A stretch of DNA of 31,071 nucleotides from Micavibrio sp. UBA6929 (lineage in GTDB: Bacteria > Pseudomonadota > Alphaproteobacteria > Micavibrionales > Micavibrionaceae). The position numbers were made by a program, and so were the translations under genes. Positions 1 through 8,767 of the stretch are shown in pieces; the first letter of the stretch is position 1, and every line of letters begins with the position of its first letter. A model generated the notes under the pieces. That model was given only the letters and a program-made list of their open reading frames with translations, did no database searches and was not told the DNA's origin. The stretch covers positions 1 to 31,071 of the forward strand of contig DKAJ01000011.1 in NCBI GenBank assembly GCA_002448815.1, in the 5' to 3' direction.

Positions 1-40
1 GATTATGATTCCACTGCTCTAACCCCTGAGCTACACCGCC
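1..40 (-). tRNA. tRNA-Met (CAT), partial, cut by left window edge
   Basis: Only the first 40 bases of the tRNA are present, read on the minus strand from position 40 to 1. The acceptor 5' strand GGCGGTG is followed by TA, a paired D-stem GCTC/GAGC, and an anticodon stem 5' strand GTGGA. The seven-base loop ATCATAA places the anticodon CAT at positions 7-5. The 5' end does not look like an initiator tRNA, so elongator Met is the best reading. A lysidine-type tRNA-Ile2, which also has CAT in the gene, cannot be fully excluded without the 3' half. Confidence 0.85.
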
Positions 41-125
41 ATAATTTTGTGATAATCTCTATATCAAACCGATTTTATGGTGTAAAGTTTTTTCAATCAA
101 AAAAATGCATAAAGGGTAATACGGG

Positions 126-746
126 ATGAGCTTTGTCACGCTTTTAGACTATATCGGGATTATTGTCTTTGTGATTACGGGCGCTTTGGTGGCGGCGCGC
201 AATGAAAATGATATTATTAGCTTCGTCATTTTAGGCGCGGTTACAGGCATTGGCGGCGGAACGCTGCGTGATATGATGCTGGGGCAGACGCCTGTTTTTT
301 GGATTCGCGAGCCCATTTACATTTATATCTGCCTTGCGACGTCGGTTATGACCTTTTTCACCGCGCATTTTATATCACGTTATCAGAAATATATCTTATG
401 GGCAGATGCCCTTGGGATGGCTTTGTTCAGTGTGGTTGGCGCGCAAATTGCCCTTGGCGCGGGCGCGCCCGAGGCTGTTGCCGTTTTGATGGGCGTGATT
501 ACTGCGATTTTTGGCGGTATTATCCGCGACACGCTCAGCAGCAATGAAAGCCTGATTATGCGCAAGGAAATCTACGCAACCGCAAGCTTTGCAGGGGCAC
601 TGACCTATGTTGCGTTAGAGCATTTTCAGATTTTACCGACTGGCATTACACTATGGATTGGAGTTGCGGTGACATTCTCGTTACGCGGCGCGGCGATCAT
701 TTACAATTTACGCTTGCCGGGCTATCGCTGGGTTCGCACGCCGTAA
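126..746 (+). CDS. TRIC/UPF0126 family inner-membrane protein (YicG-like)
   Basis: A 206-residue, strongly hydrophobic protein with about six to seven membrane segments arranged as two similar halves. Each half carries the family's glycine-rich signature: GGGTLRD in the first and GGIIRD in the second. This internal duplication and length are typical of the bacterial UPF0126 group, related to trimeric intracellular cation (TRIC) channels. Transport of monovalent cations across the inner membrane is therefore the likely role, but substrate and physiological purpose are not shown by the sequence. The ATG at 126 has only a weak ribosome site. It stands alone between a minus-strand tRNA and the dehydrogenase gene 40 bases downstream, with which it may be co-transcribed. 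Confidence 0.9.
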   Translation: MSFVTLLDYIGIIVFVITGALVAARNENDIISFVILGAVTGIGGGTLRDMMLGQTPVFWIREPIYIYICLATSVMTFFTAHFISRYQKYILWADALGMALFSVVGAQIALGAGAPEAVAVLMGVITAIFGGIIRDTLSSNESLIMRKEIYATASFAGALTYVALEHFQILPTGITLWIGVAVTFSLRGAAIIYNLRLPGYRWVRTP

Positions 747-786
747 GCATACTATACGCATACCTCTGACAAAAAGGACATCTGCT

Positions 787-1560
787 ATGACACTTCCCCT
801 TTATACACCTTCCGTTGCCGTAATTACCGGCGCGACATCTGGTTTTGGCCGTGAAACGGCGCTGCGCCTTGCAAAGCTTGGCACGAAACTGATCTTAACT
901 GGCCGCCGAACAGAGCGCCTGCAAGACCTGCAAAATCAAATTGATACGCCCGTTCATATTCTTACGCAGGATTTATGCGACACCGCGCAGGTTGCAAGCG
1001 ATTTTGCAAATCTGCCTGATGCCTTTCAGGATGTGGATTTGGTAATTAATAATGCGGGACTTGCGCTTGGCGTTAACGCGCTGCAAGACAAGGATGTCGC
1101 CGACAGTTTAACAATGGTCGACACCAACATCAAAGGGCTGCTTGCCGTGACGCACGCTCTATTGCCCGGCATGGTTGCCCGCAAAAAAGGCCACATCATT
1201 AATGTCGGATCAACCGCAGGCACGTTTTCCTACACTGGCGGGAACACATATTGCGGCACAAAGGCCTTTGTAAACCATTTCTCTGGCACATTACGCGCCG
1301 ACCTAAAAGGTAAGAATGTCCGTGTGAGCTGCATCGAGCCGGGCAATATCGAAACCGAATTTTCTGATGTGCGCTTTAAAGGCGACAAAGACAAGGCCGA
1401 CACTGTTTATGCGGGATATCGCAAAATGGTGGGCTCAGAGATTGCCGATATGATTGTATGGCTCGCCACGCAGCCCGAGCATATCAACGTCACGCACCTT
1501 GAGGTCATGCCAACAGACCAAGCACCTAATGGTTTAAACTGCACAGGTATTGATACGTAA
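787..1560 (+). CDS. Short-chain dehydrogenase, YdfG-like
   Basis: A 257-residue classical short-chain dehydrogenase/reductase. The nucleotide-binding motif TGATSGFG sits at residues 14-21, and an arginine pair (TGRR, residues 38-41) suggests preference for NADP(H). NNAG follows at 88-91. The catalytic set is Ser142, Tyr155 and Lys159 in a YCGTK context. NNAGLALG, the HIINVGSTAG segment and the C-terminal ending closely resemble E. coli YdfG, an NADP-dependent 3-hydroxy-acid dehydrogenase that also reduces malonic semialdehyde and oxidises serine or threonine analogues. The exact substrate here is inferred from that resemblance. It is a cytosolic enzyme. A purine-rich ribosome site (AAAAAGGA) precedes the ATG. 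Its stop lies 11 bases from the end of the convergent mnmA. Confidence 0.9.
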   Translation: MTLPLYTPSVAVITGATSGFGRETALRLAKLGTKLILTGRRTERLQDLQNQIDTPVHILTQDLCDTAQVASDFANLPDAFQDVDLVINNAGLALGVNALQDKDVADSLTMVDTNIKGLLAVTHALLPGMVARKKGHIINVGSTAGTFSYTGGNTYCGTKAFVNHFSGTLRADLKGKNVRVSCIEPGNIETEFSDVRFKGDKDKADTVYAGYRKMVGSEIADMIVWLATQPEHINVTHLEVMPTDQAPNGLNCTGIDT

Positions 1561-1571
1561 GAACGGCTTGT

Positions 1572-2717
1572 TTAGGCGGCAGAGGCTTCGTCGTCTGCAC
1601 GGTCCGTGCCAGTAATCCATCCACCACCTAAAACGCGGCTGCCATCGTAAAACACGGCGGCCTGACCAGGGGAAATGCCGTATTGTGCCTCGGGCAAGTG
1701 AACGCGCATCGCATCGCCATCTTGATGCAGGCGCGCAGGCGTTGGTGTCATCACAGAGCGGAATTTCAACATAATAGGCAAGCCTTCCTGAGGCACATCC
1801 GCGCCCAGCCAATTACATTCGCTCACATGAATGATGTTGCGGGCAAGGGATTCTTTGGGGCCGACGATCACCTGATTATCGGCTGCGTTCAGGCGTATCA
1901 CGTATAAAGGTTCGTTATTTTCACTCACTCCGCCACCGATACCAAGGCCTTTGCGCTGACCGATTGTGTAATGAATAATGCCGTTATGCTGCCCCACGAT
2001 ACGGCCATCCACATGAACGATATCACCCTTGTTTTCGGCCTGAGGACGGATTTTCTTAACGATTTTCGCGTAATTACCATCAGGGACAAAGCAAATATCT
2101 TGGCTGTCAGGCTTTTCCGCCGTCAACAGGCCTAGGCGCTGCGCCTCAAGTCGGGTTTTATCCTTGCTCCACCCACCTAAGGGGAAGCGCAGAAAGTCCA
2201 GCTGTTCTTGCGTGGTCGCAAACAAGAAATAGCTTTGATCTTTGCCATGGTCGATTGCGCGCTGAAGGTAGGCTTTACCATGATCATCGATGCCGCGCTG
2301 AATATAGTGGCCTGTTGCCATACAATCGGCGCCTAAATCGTGCGCGACCTCAAGCAAGTCACGAAACTTCACCGTCTGGTTACAGCGCACGCACGGGATC
2401 GGCGTTTCACCGCGCAGATAGCTATCGGCGAAATCTTCAATCACGGAATCGCGGAAGTTGCTTTCATAGTCCAGCACATAATGCGGGAAGCCCTGATCCT
2501 CGGCAACGCGGCGCGCATCATGGATATCTTGCCCCGCGCAGCAGGTTTTCCCCTGCGCCGTAGCCGCGCCATGATCATAGAGCTGAAGCGTAACGCCCAC
2601 CACGTCATAGCCTTCCTCGTGCAGCAATGATGCCACGACAGAGCTATCCACGCCGCCGGACATTGCCACAACGACGCGCGTATCTTTTGGATCTTTGTTA
2701 AAACCTAGGCTGTTCAT
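1572..2717 (-). CDS. mnmA: tRNA-specific 2-thiouridylase MnmA
   Basis: This enzyme installs sulfur at C2 of the wobble uridine (U34) of tRNAs for Lys, Glu and Gln, after ATP-dependent adenylation. The PP-loop SGGVDS is at residues 20-25 (381-residue reading). The two catalytic cysteines are Cys109 in PCVRCN and Cys209 in DSQDICF, matching E. coli Cys102 and Cys199. Length is normal for the family. I start at the ATG at 2717 (MNSLGF). An in-frame TTG at 2753 would add 12 residues but has no ribosome site, and neither start has a clear Shine-Dalgarno. The gene is divergent from glmS across about 140 bases and convergent with the short-chain dehydrogenase. Confidence 0.95.
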   Translation of the reverse strand: MNSLGFNKDPKDTRVVVAMSGGVDSSVVASLLHEEGYDVVGVTLQLYDHGAATAQGKTCCAGQDIHDARRVAEDQGFPHYVLDYESNFRDSVIEDFADSYLRGETPIPCVRCNQTVKFRDLLEVAHDLGADCMATGHYIQRGIDDHGKAYLQRAIDHGKDQSYFLFATTQEQLDFLRFPLGGWSKDKTRLEAQRLGLLTAEKPDSQDICFVPDGNYAKIVKKIRPQAENKGDIVHVDGRIVGQHNGIIHYTIGQRKGLGIGGGVSENNEPLYVIRLNAADNQVIVGPKESLARNIIHVSECNWLGADVPQEGLPIMLKFRSVMTPTPARLHQDGDAMRVHLPEAQYGISPGQAAVFYDGSRVLGGGWITGTDRADDEASAA

Positions 2718-2786
2718 GGGCGCATATATAGGGTTTTTGCGCAACAAATGCAAACTTTGTTGTAACGCTTTGTTACGTTTTGTGAA

Positions 2787-2815
2787 TTGTCATGGCGCGT
2801 TTGAGCATAAATAAT
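2787..2815 (+). promoter_or_regulatory. Probable sigma-70-type promoter for glmS
   Basis: A -35 candidate TTGTCA (2787-2792) and a -10 candidate AATAAT (2810-2815) are separated by 17 bases. Each differs from the enteric consensus at one position. The -10 ends about 42 bases before the glmS ATG at 2858, which itself follows a strong AGGATAGG ribosome site. No hairpin suggesting a glmS ribozyme was seen in this short leader. Confidence 0.5.
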
Positions 2816-2857
2816 GCTATGACTCGCGTAACGTAAGGGAAAAAGGATAGGATTTAT

Positions 2858-4690
2858 ATGTGCGGCATTATTGGCATTATCGGTGAAAACGAAGTCTCCC
2901 CATTGTTGGTTGAAGGCTTGCGCCGCTTAGAATATCGCGGTTACGACAGCGCCGGCATTGCCGCCTTACAAAGTGATGGCACACTGTCCCGTCGCCGCTC
3001 AGAAGGTAAATTGCAACAGCTTGCCGATCGTTTGGATAGCGAACCGTTGGCAGGCACAATTGGCATTGGTCACACACGTTGGGCGACGCATGGCCTGCCT
3101 GTTGAGAAAAACGCACACCCGCATATGAACGATACTGTTGCCGTTGTGCATAACGGTATTATCGAGAATTACGCCAGCCTAAAAGCCGAGCTTGAGCAGC
3201 ATCAATTCCGCTTTGAAACCGATACCGACACCGAGGTTATCGTGCATCTGATCGCCCATGAAATGAAACAGGGCAAATCACCACGCGCAGCGGCGAATGC
3301 GGCGTTTGACCGCCTAGAAGGCGCATACGCGGTTGTTGCCATTTTTGCAGGCGAGGATAATTTACTGATTGGTACGCGCTGCGGCACGCCGCTGGCCGTC
3401 GGATATGGCGAGGGCGAGATGTATGTGGCCTCTGATTCCTATGCGCTGGCGCCGCTGACAAAGAAGATTAGCTTCCTTGAGGATGGCGACCGCATCGCCG
3501 TAACACGTGATGGCGCGGAAATTTACGTGAATGATAACACCCCTGTCGAGCGCCCAGTGCGCATCACCGCACAAAGCGGCGCAGTCAGCGGCAAGGGCGA
3601 GTACAAGCATTTCATGCTCAAAGAAATTTATGAGCAACCTTCTGTGATTGGCGATACGCTCAATTCCTATGTGAACCCGTCGACAGGCCATATCGCAGTG
3701 CCTGATGCCATTGTCGCAGCCTTAACCAAAGCGCCGCGCGTCACATTGATTGCGTGTGGCACAGCCTTTTACGCCTGCATGGTGGCCAAATACTGGCTGG
3801 AGCGCATTGCCCGCATCCCGTGTGAAATCGATATCGCCAGCGAGTTTCGCTATCGCGAGGCGCCCATGCCAAAAGACGGCGTCGCCATTTTTGTATCGCA
3901 GTCTGGTGAAACGCTCGACACGCTAGAGGCGCTGCGCTATTGCAAGCGTCAGGGACAAACAATTATCTCGATCGTTAATACAATCGAAAGTACGATTGAA
4001 CGCGAAAGTGACATTGTCTTGCATACACTGGCTGGCCCAGAAATTGCGGTTGCCTCAACCAAGGCCACAACCACGCAAATGACAACGCTGGCCTGCGTTG
4101 TCCTTGCCACCGCGCGGGAGCTTAAAACCATCACGCAAGAGCAAGAACAAGATTACGCAGAATCCTTGCGCCAGTTGCCGAAGATTGCCGCGACGATCTT
4201 ACACCATGATGAGGCCATTCAAGCCATCGCCAAGGAAATTTGCGATGCGCGCGATATGTTCTATCTGGGGCGAGGCAGCTTATATCCGATCGCACTGGAA
4301 GGTGCGCTGAAACTGAAAGAAATTTCCTATATTCATGCCGAGGGTTATGCCTCTGGCGAGCTAAAGCACGGTCCCATTGCGCTGGTTGATGAAAACGTCC
4401 CTATTGTGGCGCTTGCCCCCAGTAACGACCCGTTATTCGAAAAGAACGTCAGTAACATCCAAGAAACTGTGGCGCGCGGCGGTAAGATCTTCCTGATCTC
4501 TGACGAGGCGGGCGCGAAGACACTGAAAGATCATGTGACATGGTCGATCGAAATGGGCGAGGTTCGCCCCTTCATCGCCCCCATCTTGTACACGATCCCT
4601 GTGCAGTTATTGTCGTACCACGTGGCTGTCCTTAAAGGCACAGACGTTGACCAACCCCGCAATCTGGCCAAATCCGTAACGGTGGAGTAA
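2858..4690 (+). CDS. glmS: Glutamine--fructose-6-phosphate aminotransferase (isomerizing)
   Basis: This enzyme makes glucosamine-6-phosphate from fructose-6-phosphate and glutamine, the entry step to UDP-GlcNAc for peptidoglycan and lipid A. The 610-residue length matches the family (E. coli 609). The start MCGIIGIIG gives the N-terminal nucleophile Cys2 after Met removal. The class II glutaminase domain shows HTRWATHG and NGIIENY. Two SIS sugar-isomerase domains follow, with SQSGETLDT and ASTKATTTQ. The C-terminus LAKSVTVE is the conserved tail that closes the sugar site and gates the ammonia channel. The ATG has a good ribosome site (AAGGATAGG). The gene is transcribed alone and is convergent with the yjbH-like gene. 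Confidence 0.98.
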   Translation: MCGIIGIIGENEVSPLLVEGLRRLEYRGYDSAGIAALQSDGTLSRRRSEGKLQQLADRLDSEPLAGTIGIGHTRWATHGLPVEKNAHPHMNDTVAVVHNGIIENYASLKAELEQHQFRFETDTDTEVIVHLIAHEMKQGKSPRAAANAAFDRLEGAYAVVAIFAGEDNLLIGTRCGTPLAVGYGEGEMYVASDSYALAPLTKKISFLEDGDRIAVTRDGAEIYVNDNTPVERPVRITAQSGAVSGKGEYKHFMLKEIYEQPSVIGDTLNSYVNPSTGHIAVPDAIVAALTKAPRVTLIACGTAFYACMVAKYWLERIARIPCEIDIASEFRYREAPMPKDGVAIFVSQSGETLDTLEALRYCKRQGQTIISIVNTIESTIERESDIVLHTLAGPEIAVASTKATTTQMTTLACVVLATARELKTITQEQEQDYAESLRQLPKIAATILHHDEAIQAIAKEICDARDMFYLGRGSLYPIALEGALKLKEISYIHAEGYASGELKHGPIALVDENVPIVALAPSNDPLFEKNVSNIQETVARGGKIFLISDEAGAKTLKDHVTWSIEMGEVRPFIAPILYTIPVQLLSYHVAVLKGTDVDQPRNLAKSVTVE

Positions 4691-4710
4691 TCACGCCGCG
4701 CGGCTACTCC
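4684..4710. terminator. Hairpin between convergent glmS and yjbH-like genes
   Basis: GGAGTA (4684-4689) pairs with TACTCC (4705-4710). The GC-rich palindrome GCCGCGCGGC lies between them, and both stop codons fall within the structure. There is no U-tract on either side, so it may slow or end transcription from both genes but is not a classical intrinsic terminator. Confidence 0.35.
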
Positions 4711-6707
4711 GCATTTACGGCGACATCATGCCAATTTTTGGTAATGTGTGCGAGGCTCAGCGGTGTGGTCATATCATACAGATCCTGCGGTTTATTCACG
4801 AATTGATCACGGTTACGGCCAAAGGGCTGAACGCTGAGACGTGCGCTGGCATAATCAGGAATTCCCTTCACCCCGCCCAAAGGCAAAGTCAAACGCACGC
4901 CGTGATCGGGCGTTGTTTCGCCGCCAAATAGATCCATATCGCCCACATCACTGATCGTGATAAAGCCTTCGAGGGTTGCGCCATTATCAAAGCGCTTGAT
5001 CAATCCGGCCTGCGACCCCCACAAAGTATCAAGGTTAGAGCCAAAGGATGTTTTAATCGTCATATCACTGCGCGGCAGATCATAATATGTGCTTAAACGG
5101 CCGCTGAGCGTTGCACCGCGATGCACGTCTAGATTCAGATCGCTTTGTGAATCGCGCTTATACGTCATGAACCCCTCTGCGCCGACGGCGAGGCGCTCCC
5201 CAAAGGGACGATGCAAGATTTGCAAACCTGCGCCTGCGAACATTTCCTCAAGATAACCTGCGGTTGCCAGAACATGAACATCGTTTTGAAAGCTATGCCC
5301 GTATGATGCATACAGATTATCCAGCGCCAGCAAAGCGCCCGTATAATTATAGACATCCCCGCGCACATAATAAGGCGGCGGCGCGCTATGCTTTTCCAGT
5401 TCATGCAGATTATCGCTAAGATTCAGGCGCAGGCCACCGCCCACATCCATGAACAGCATCTTAAACGGCGCGCGCATTTGCGCCAAAACGGATGTGCGTT
5501 GCAAGGCGATGTATTCATCCTCGGCCAAGGATATTTGACTATCTAAAATGAGGCTAAGCGGCGCGGTTTTCCCCCTGCCCCGATCATGGTTTGGATAACG
5601 ATTTGCCAGCGCGTTGATGCTGACATTACGCCATGCTTCGGCACTGCTCCCCCCGCCGTTTTGCGCGCGCGTCATATCGCCATTGACGATCGTCATTTCG
5701 GGGCCGCGCAGACCTAAATTCGCGGGAAGGAAACGCGTTATGGGTTGCTGCTTTTGTTTATCGATATGCGCCGCGGCCGCGCCAATTTGCGCCGGCAGGC
5801 TGTAATGGTTTTGATAATGCAATACGGCCTGATCGGCGGCGCTTTGATGAAAATCAGCGTCAGGTGTGCGCGGACGCTTGCCCAGTTTACTCATCATTTG
5901 GCTGAGCGATATACGCGCCATAATGCGGTCAAAGCCTTGCGCGGCAACGCCCCAATCAATCTGCGCCATATTGCGCAAGGTTTGTTTGTAATTCACGCCC
6001 AAAGACCACGGCGCGGCTGGCTTGAAATCAAAGGCCGCCTTTTCCGCCATTGCGCGGTCTGCCCCAATATCGGCCTTCACCGACAATCCCTTGTAGGGTG
6101 TAAAATACTCAACCCCGCCGAACAAGCCGATTTCTTTGCCTGTAAACCAATCGGATGGACCGTTTTGCGCTTCGCCGTCCAGCGCGCGGTCCTGCGAAAA
6201 ATGATCCCCCAAATACGCCAGCGGATTATCAACATGCAGCGCCGAACCAAAGCGCCCCCACCCTGCGCCAGCGGTAAAATCAAACCCCTTATAGCGCCGC
6301 GACAGGGCAATATATTCGCCTGCCATGCGTTTATGCCCCCATGCGCCTTGCGCGCCGATGGCGACTTGCGGGCGGTTACGGCGCTCGCTTAATGCCTTCA
6401 CCTTGAAATCAATGCCGGGGTAAAAACGTTTCGGGTCTTGCTCAGCCCCTGAAATCTCGGCGCTTTGCCGTAATGTCACGTCCAAGCGATCGGACAGGTT
6501 AAAGCCGATAAATCCATGTGCGTATGGGTCAGAAAAACTGCCGCCCGCCCAAACTTGATCTTTGCCAGATATGCGCGCATTGGGCATTGTGTTGAGACCA
6601 ATTGTCCCCGCCTGATTAGGCGAGTATAAATCAGCGCGCGCCACCGCCGATCCCGATAGACACACAACACCACACACAAAAGAAAAACACAGCGAAGACA
6701 TACGCAT
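4704..6707 (-). CDS. YjbH/GfcD-like outer-membrane beta-barrel protein
   Basis: A 667-residue exported protein. The N-terminus is a signal peptide (MRMSSLCFSF to AVARA) with likely cleavage after Ala25; no convincing lipobox is present. The start of the mature part, with GTIGLNTMPNARI, then aromatic-rich alternating segments and YKGFDFTAGAGWGRFG, matches the YjbH domain family. That family includes E. coli YjbH and GfcD, linked to exopolysaccharide or capsule secretion. Long beta-rich segments with alternating hydrophobics suggest an outer-membrane barrel. The usual partners YjbE, YjbF and YjbG are not adjacent, so a role in polysaccharide export is family-based inference. ATG 6707 and ATG 6701 are equally plausible starts. 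The gene is divergent from the histidine kinase. Confidence 0.8.
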   Translation of the reverse strand: MRMSSLCFSFVCGVVCLSGSAVARADLYSPNQAGTIGLNTMPNARISGKDQVWAGGSFSDPYAHGFIGFNLSDRLDVTLRQSAEISGAEQDPKRFYPGIDFKVKALSERRNRPQVAIGAQGAWGHKRMAGEYIALSRRYKGFDFTAGAGWGRFGSALHVDNPLAYLGDHFSQDRALDGEAQNGPSDWFTGKEIGLFGGVEYFTPYKGLSVKADIGADRAMAEKAAFDFKPAAPWSLGVNYKQTLRNMAQIDWGVAAQGFDRIMARISLSQMMSKLGKRPRTPDADFHQSAADQAVLHYQNHYSLPAQIGAAAAHIDKQKQQPITRFLPANLGLRGPEMTIVNGDMTRAQNGGGSSAEAWRNVSINALANRYPNHDRGRGKTAPLSLILDSQISLAEDEYIALQRTSVLAQMRAPFKMLFMDVGGGLRLNLSDNLHELEKHSAPPPYYVRGDVYNYTGALLALDNLYASYGHSFQNDVHVLATAGYLEEMFAGAGLQILHRPFGERLAVGAEGFMTYKRDSQSDLNLDVHRGATLSGRLSTYYDLPRSDMTIKTSFGSNLDTLWGSQAGLIKRFDNGATLEGFITISDVGDMDLFGGETTPDHGVRLTLPLGGVKGIPDYASARLSVQPFGRNRDQFVNKPQDLYDMTTPLSLAHITKNWHDVAVNAE

Positions 6708-6843
6708 ACGACAGTGTCCAAGGATACACGCATGTATGTCAAACCTGTTTTTAATACAAGTAAAAGTTGCACACGATTTTCAATAACTGGTATTCTGTTA
6801 GTGGGGATATAAAAATTTATAAGCACAAAAAAGAAGCTTAAAC

Positions 6844-8277
6844 ATGCTCGACGTTGCACCACATTCGCTGGATCTGCCGCTCTTTTGCGCGGTACTGGTT
6901 TTAATTGCATCAAATGCACTGATGCTGCATTTAATCTTAAAATACATTAAGCAATTACACACACATCATCAGGCACAAAAACAGCAAGACAGCTATATCA
7001 AAACGCTGGAGCAGCGCCTTAGCACACAAACGCTCCACCTGTCGCCAGATAGTCTTTCACCCTCTGAAATGCCTCACGATGCAGCATCAAAAGACCCTAG
7101 CGAAAAGACAGCCGCTCTTTCACGATTAGCAGGCGGATTAGCGCATGACTTTAACAACATCCTTTCTATTATTGATGGCTATGCGCGGCTTTGCCTAAAA
7201 GATACGGATCTGAAAGCACCGCTGCGTGAGTATCTTGAGAAAATCGATCGCGCAGCGCAGCGCGGCGCACAGCTTACGCATAAGATGACAATTTTCGGGC
7301 ACCATCAGGCCAAGACCAATACTGTGATTGATGTGAACACAGTACTGCGCACGGCAAAAAATCGACTGGATGATACACTGCCATTGAATATTACAGTGCA
7401 TATGAAACCGTCAGCAGAACCTTTGGTTATGCGCACGCATAATGATGCGCTTTCACAGATCATGGATGAGCTTTTTAAAAACGCGTGCAACTTCATGCCA
7501 TCAGGTGGTGATATCATCGTCCAATCCAGTCGCAGCGCCTTGCCTAGTCAAAAAAATAGCGCGGCACCTGCCTTTATCAAAATCAGTATCAAAGACAGTG
7601 GTTCAGGCATAGAGCAACATAATCTCTCACAGATATTTGACCCGTTTTACACGACCGATAGTACACATAACCAATCGGGGCTGGGCCTGTCCGTTGTCTT
7701 TGGATTGGTGAAACAACTGGATGGGCATATTTTTGTACAATCCTCGCCTGAGAACGGCACACAATTTGATTTGTATTTCCCGCAAAGCGAAAACCAAGAT
7801 GATATACGCACGATAGAAGGATGCCTTACAGACCCTAACAGTTTGAGAATGCATGGATATACGGTTCTTATCGTTGATGATGAGCCTGATCTTTTGCGCA
7901 TTACAGCCGCAATGCTGGAGGATATGGAGCTAAACGTACTATGCGCATCACACCCTGACGAAGCTCTTTTGATACAAGACGAATATGATGCGCTCATTGA
8001 TTTATTGCTAACTGACATTGCTATGCCGGATGTAAACGGTGTGCAACTCTCTGAAATGGTCACGGCCATTCACCCTGAAATTCAAACGATTTTCATGAGC
8101 GGGTTCCCCGGGCGCGGTGATATGGTAGACTACCTTATCCCCGAGGATGCCACCTTTATCACCAAGCCATTACATTTCGAAGATCTCGCCGTTATTATCT
8201 ACGGCAAGTTGACTGGAGAGCACATTAACCCAGATATGCTGCGCACGAGCCAGTGGAAAGAGGCCGGACATGCCTAA
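6844..8277 (+). CDS. Hybrid histidine kinase with C-terminal receiver (CckA-type core)
   Basis: A 477-residue sensor kinase. One membrane helix lies at about residues 12-34, followed by a short linker with coiled-coil character and no recognisable PAS or periplasmic sensor domain. The dimerisation/phospho-acceptor helix contains GGLAHDFNN with His101, the form typical of CckA-like kinases. The ATPase domain shows the N box (ELFKNACN, Asn213), the G1 box (DSGSGI from Asp251) and GLGLSVVFGL at 279-288. A receiver domain follows, with DDE at 345-347, phospho-acceptor Asp391 (LLTDIAMP), Ser419 and Lys441, so all key residues are present. Its last 8 bases overlap the receiver gene, implying translational coupling. 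Signal and output are unknown. It is probably not CckA itself, because it lacks the PAS region. Confidence 0.92.
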   Translation: MLDVAPHSLDLPLFCAVLVLIASNALMLHLILKYIKQLHTHHQAQKQQDSYIKTLEQRLSTQTLHLSPDSLSPSEMPHDAASKDPSEKTAALSRLAGGLAHDFNNILSIIDGYARLCLKDTDLKAPLREYLEKIDRAAQRGAQLTHKMTIFGHHQAKTNTVIDVNTVLRTAKNRLDDTLPLNITVHMKPSAEPLVMRTHNDALSQIMDELFKNACNFMPSGGDIIVQSSRSALPSQKNSAAPAFIKISIKDSGSGIEQHNLSQIFDPFYTTDSTHNQSGLGLSVVFGLVKQLDGHIFVQSSPENGTQFDLYFPQSENQDDIRTIEGCLTDPNSLRMHGYTVLIVDDEPDLLRITAAMLEDMELNVLCASHPDEALLIQDEYDALIDLLLTDIAMPDVNGVQLSEMVTAIHPEIQTIFMSGFPGRGDMVDYLIPEDATFITKPLHFEDLAVIIYGKLTGEHINPDMLRTSQWKEAGHA

Positions 8278-8767
8278 GACAATACCAACGCCCCTTAACC
8301 GCCCACCAGAAAAGAAGCCTGAGTCTGATAAAAAGCCAAAGGTGCCGCCCTTTTCCTTTGCGAAGCTGCGCGTTTTAATCGTCGATGATGACGCGGATGC
8401 GCGCGGCTTGATCAAATCACACCTTGGCAGTTTTGGCGTCTTTCAGATCCAAGAAGCCGCCAATGGCTATAAGGCCGTCGAATTTTTAGAGCATGCATAT
8501 GAAACAATTGACGTTATCTTGTGTGACTGGGTCATGCCGGGTATGGACGGAGCAGACTTACTGCGCAAAATCAGGTCCATTGACCCCGATATGCCTTTTA
8601 TCATGATTACTGGTTTAAATGACGAAGATTCTGTTATTCAAGCGCGCGAAGCTGGCGTTTCGGCGTATGTTGCTAAGCCCATTAATCCAGCAAAATTCGC
8701 GGCCAAGCTGCGCCTTATAGGCACAAAAATCCAACAGCAAAAAAGCAAGCGCGTCAGTAGTGCCTAG
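8270..8767 (+). CDS. Stand-alone receiver-domain response regulator
   Basis: A 165-residue protein made of a Pro/Lys-rich N-terminal extension (about residues 1-32) and one complete receiver domain, with no DNA-binding or enzymatic output. Acidic residues Asp39, Asp40 and Asp41, phospho-acceptor Asp86 (ILCDWVMP), Thr114 and Lys136 are all in place. Single-domain receivers typically act as phosphorelay shuttles or bind a protein target. Because the gene starts inside the kinase gene (ATG 8270; kinase stop TAA at 8275-8277), it is almost certainly the kinase's partner. The basic C-terminal tail (QQQKSKR) may aid target binding. Its stop codon shares the tetranucleotide CTAG with the stop of the convergent lytic transglycosylase gene. 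Confidence 0.92.
   Translation: MPKTIPTPLNRPPEKKPESDKKPKVPPFSFAKLRVLIVDDDADARGLIKSHLGSFGVFQIQEAANGYKAVEFLEHAYETIDVILCDWVMPGMDGADLLRKIRSIDPDMPFIMITGLNDEDSVIQAREAGVSAYVAKPINPAKFAAKLRLIGTKIQQQKSKRVSSA

Noticed and set aside
2754..2857. glmS ribozyme or riboswitch in the glmS leader
   Set aside because: The gap is only about 100 bases, contains a promoter close to the gene, and shows no extended paired structure; the ribozyme is typical of Firmicutes.
5745..6392. Long open frame on the plus strand inside the yjbH-like gene
   Set aside because: It is opposite a gene with a signal peptide and family matches, has no ribosome site, and its translation is rich in residues typical of a shadow frame.
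6476..6919. Open frame on the minus strand across the yjbH-kinase intergenic region
   Set aside because: It overlaps the starts of both better supported genes and has no recognisable protein features.
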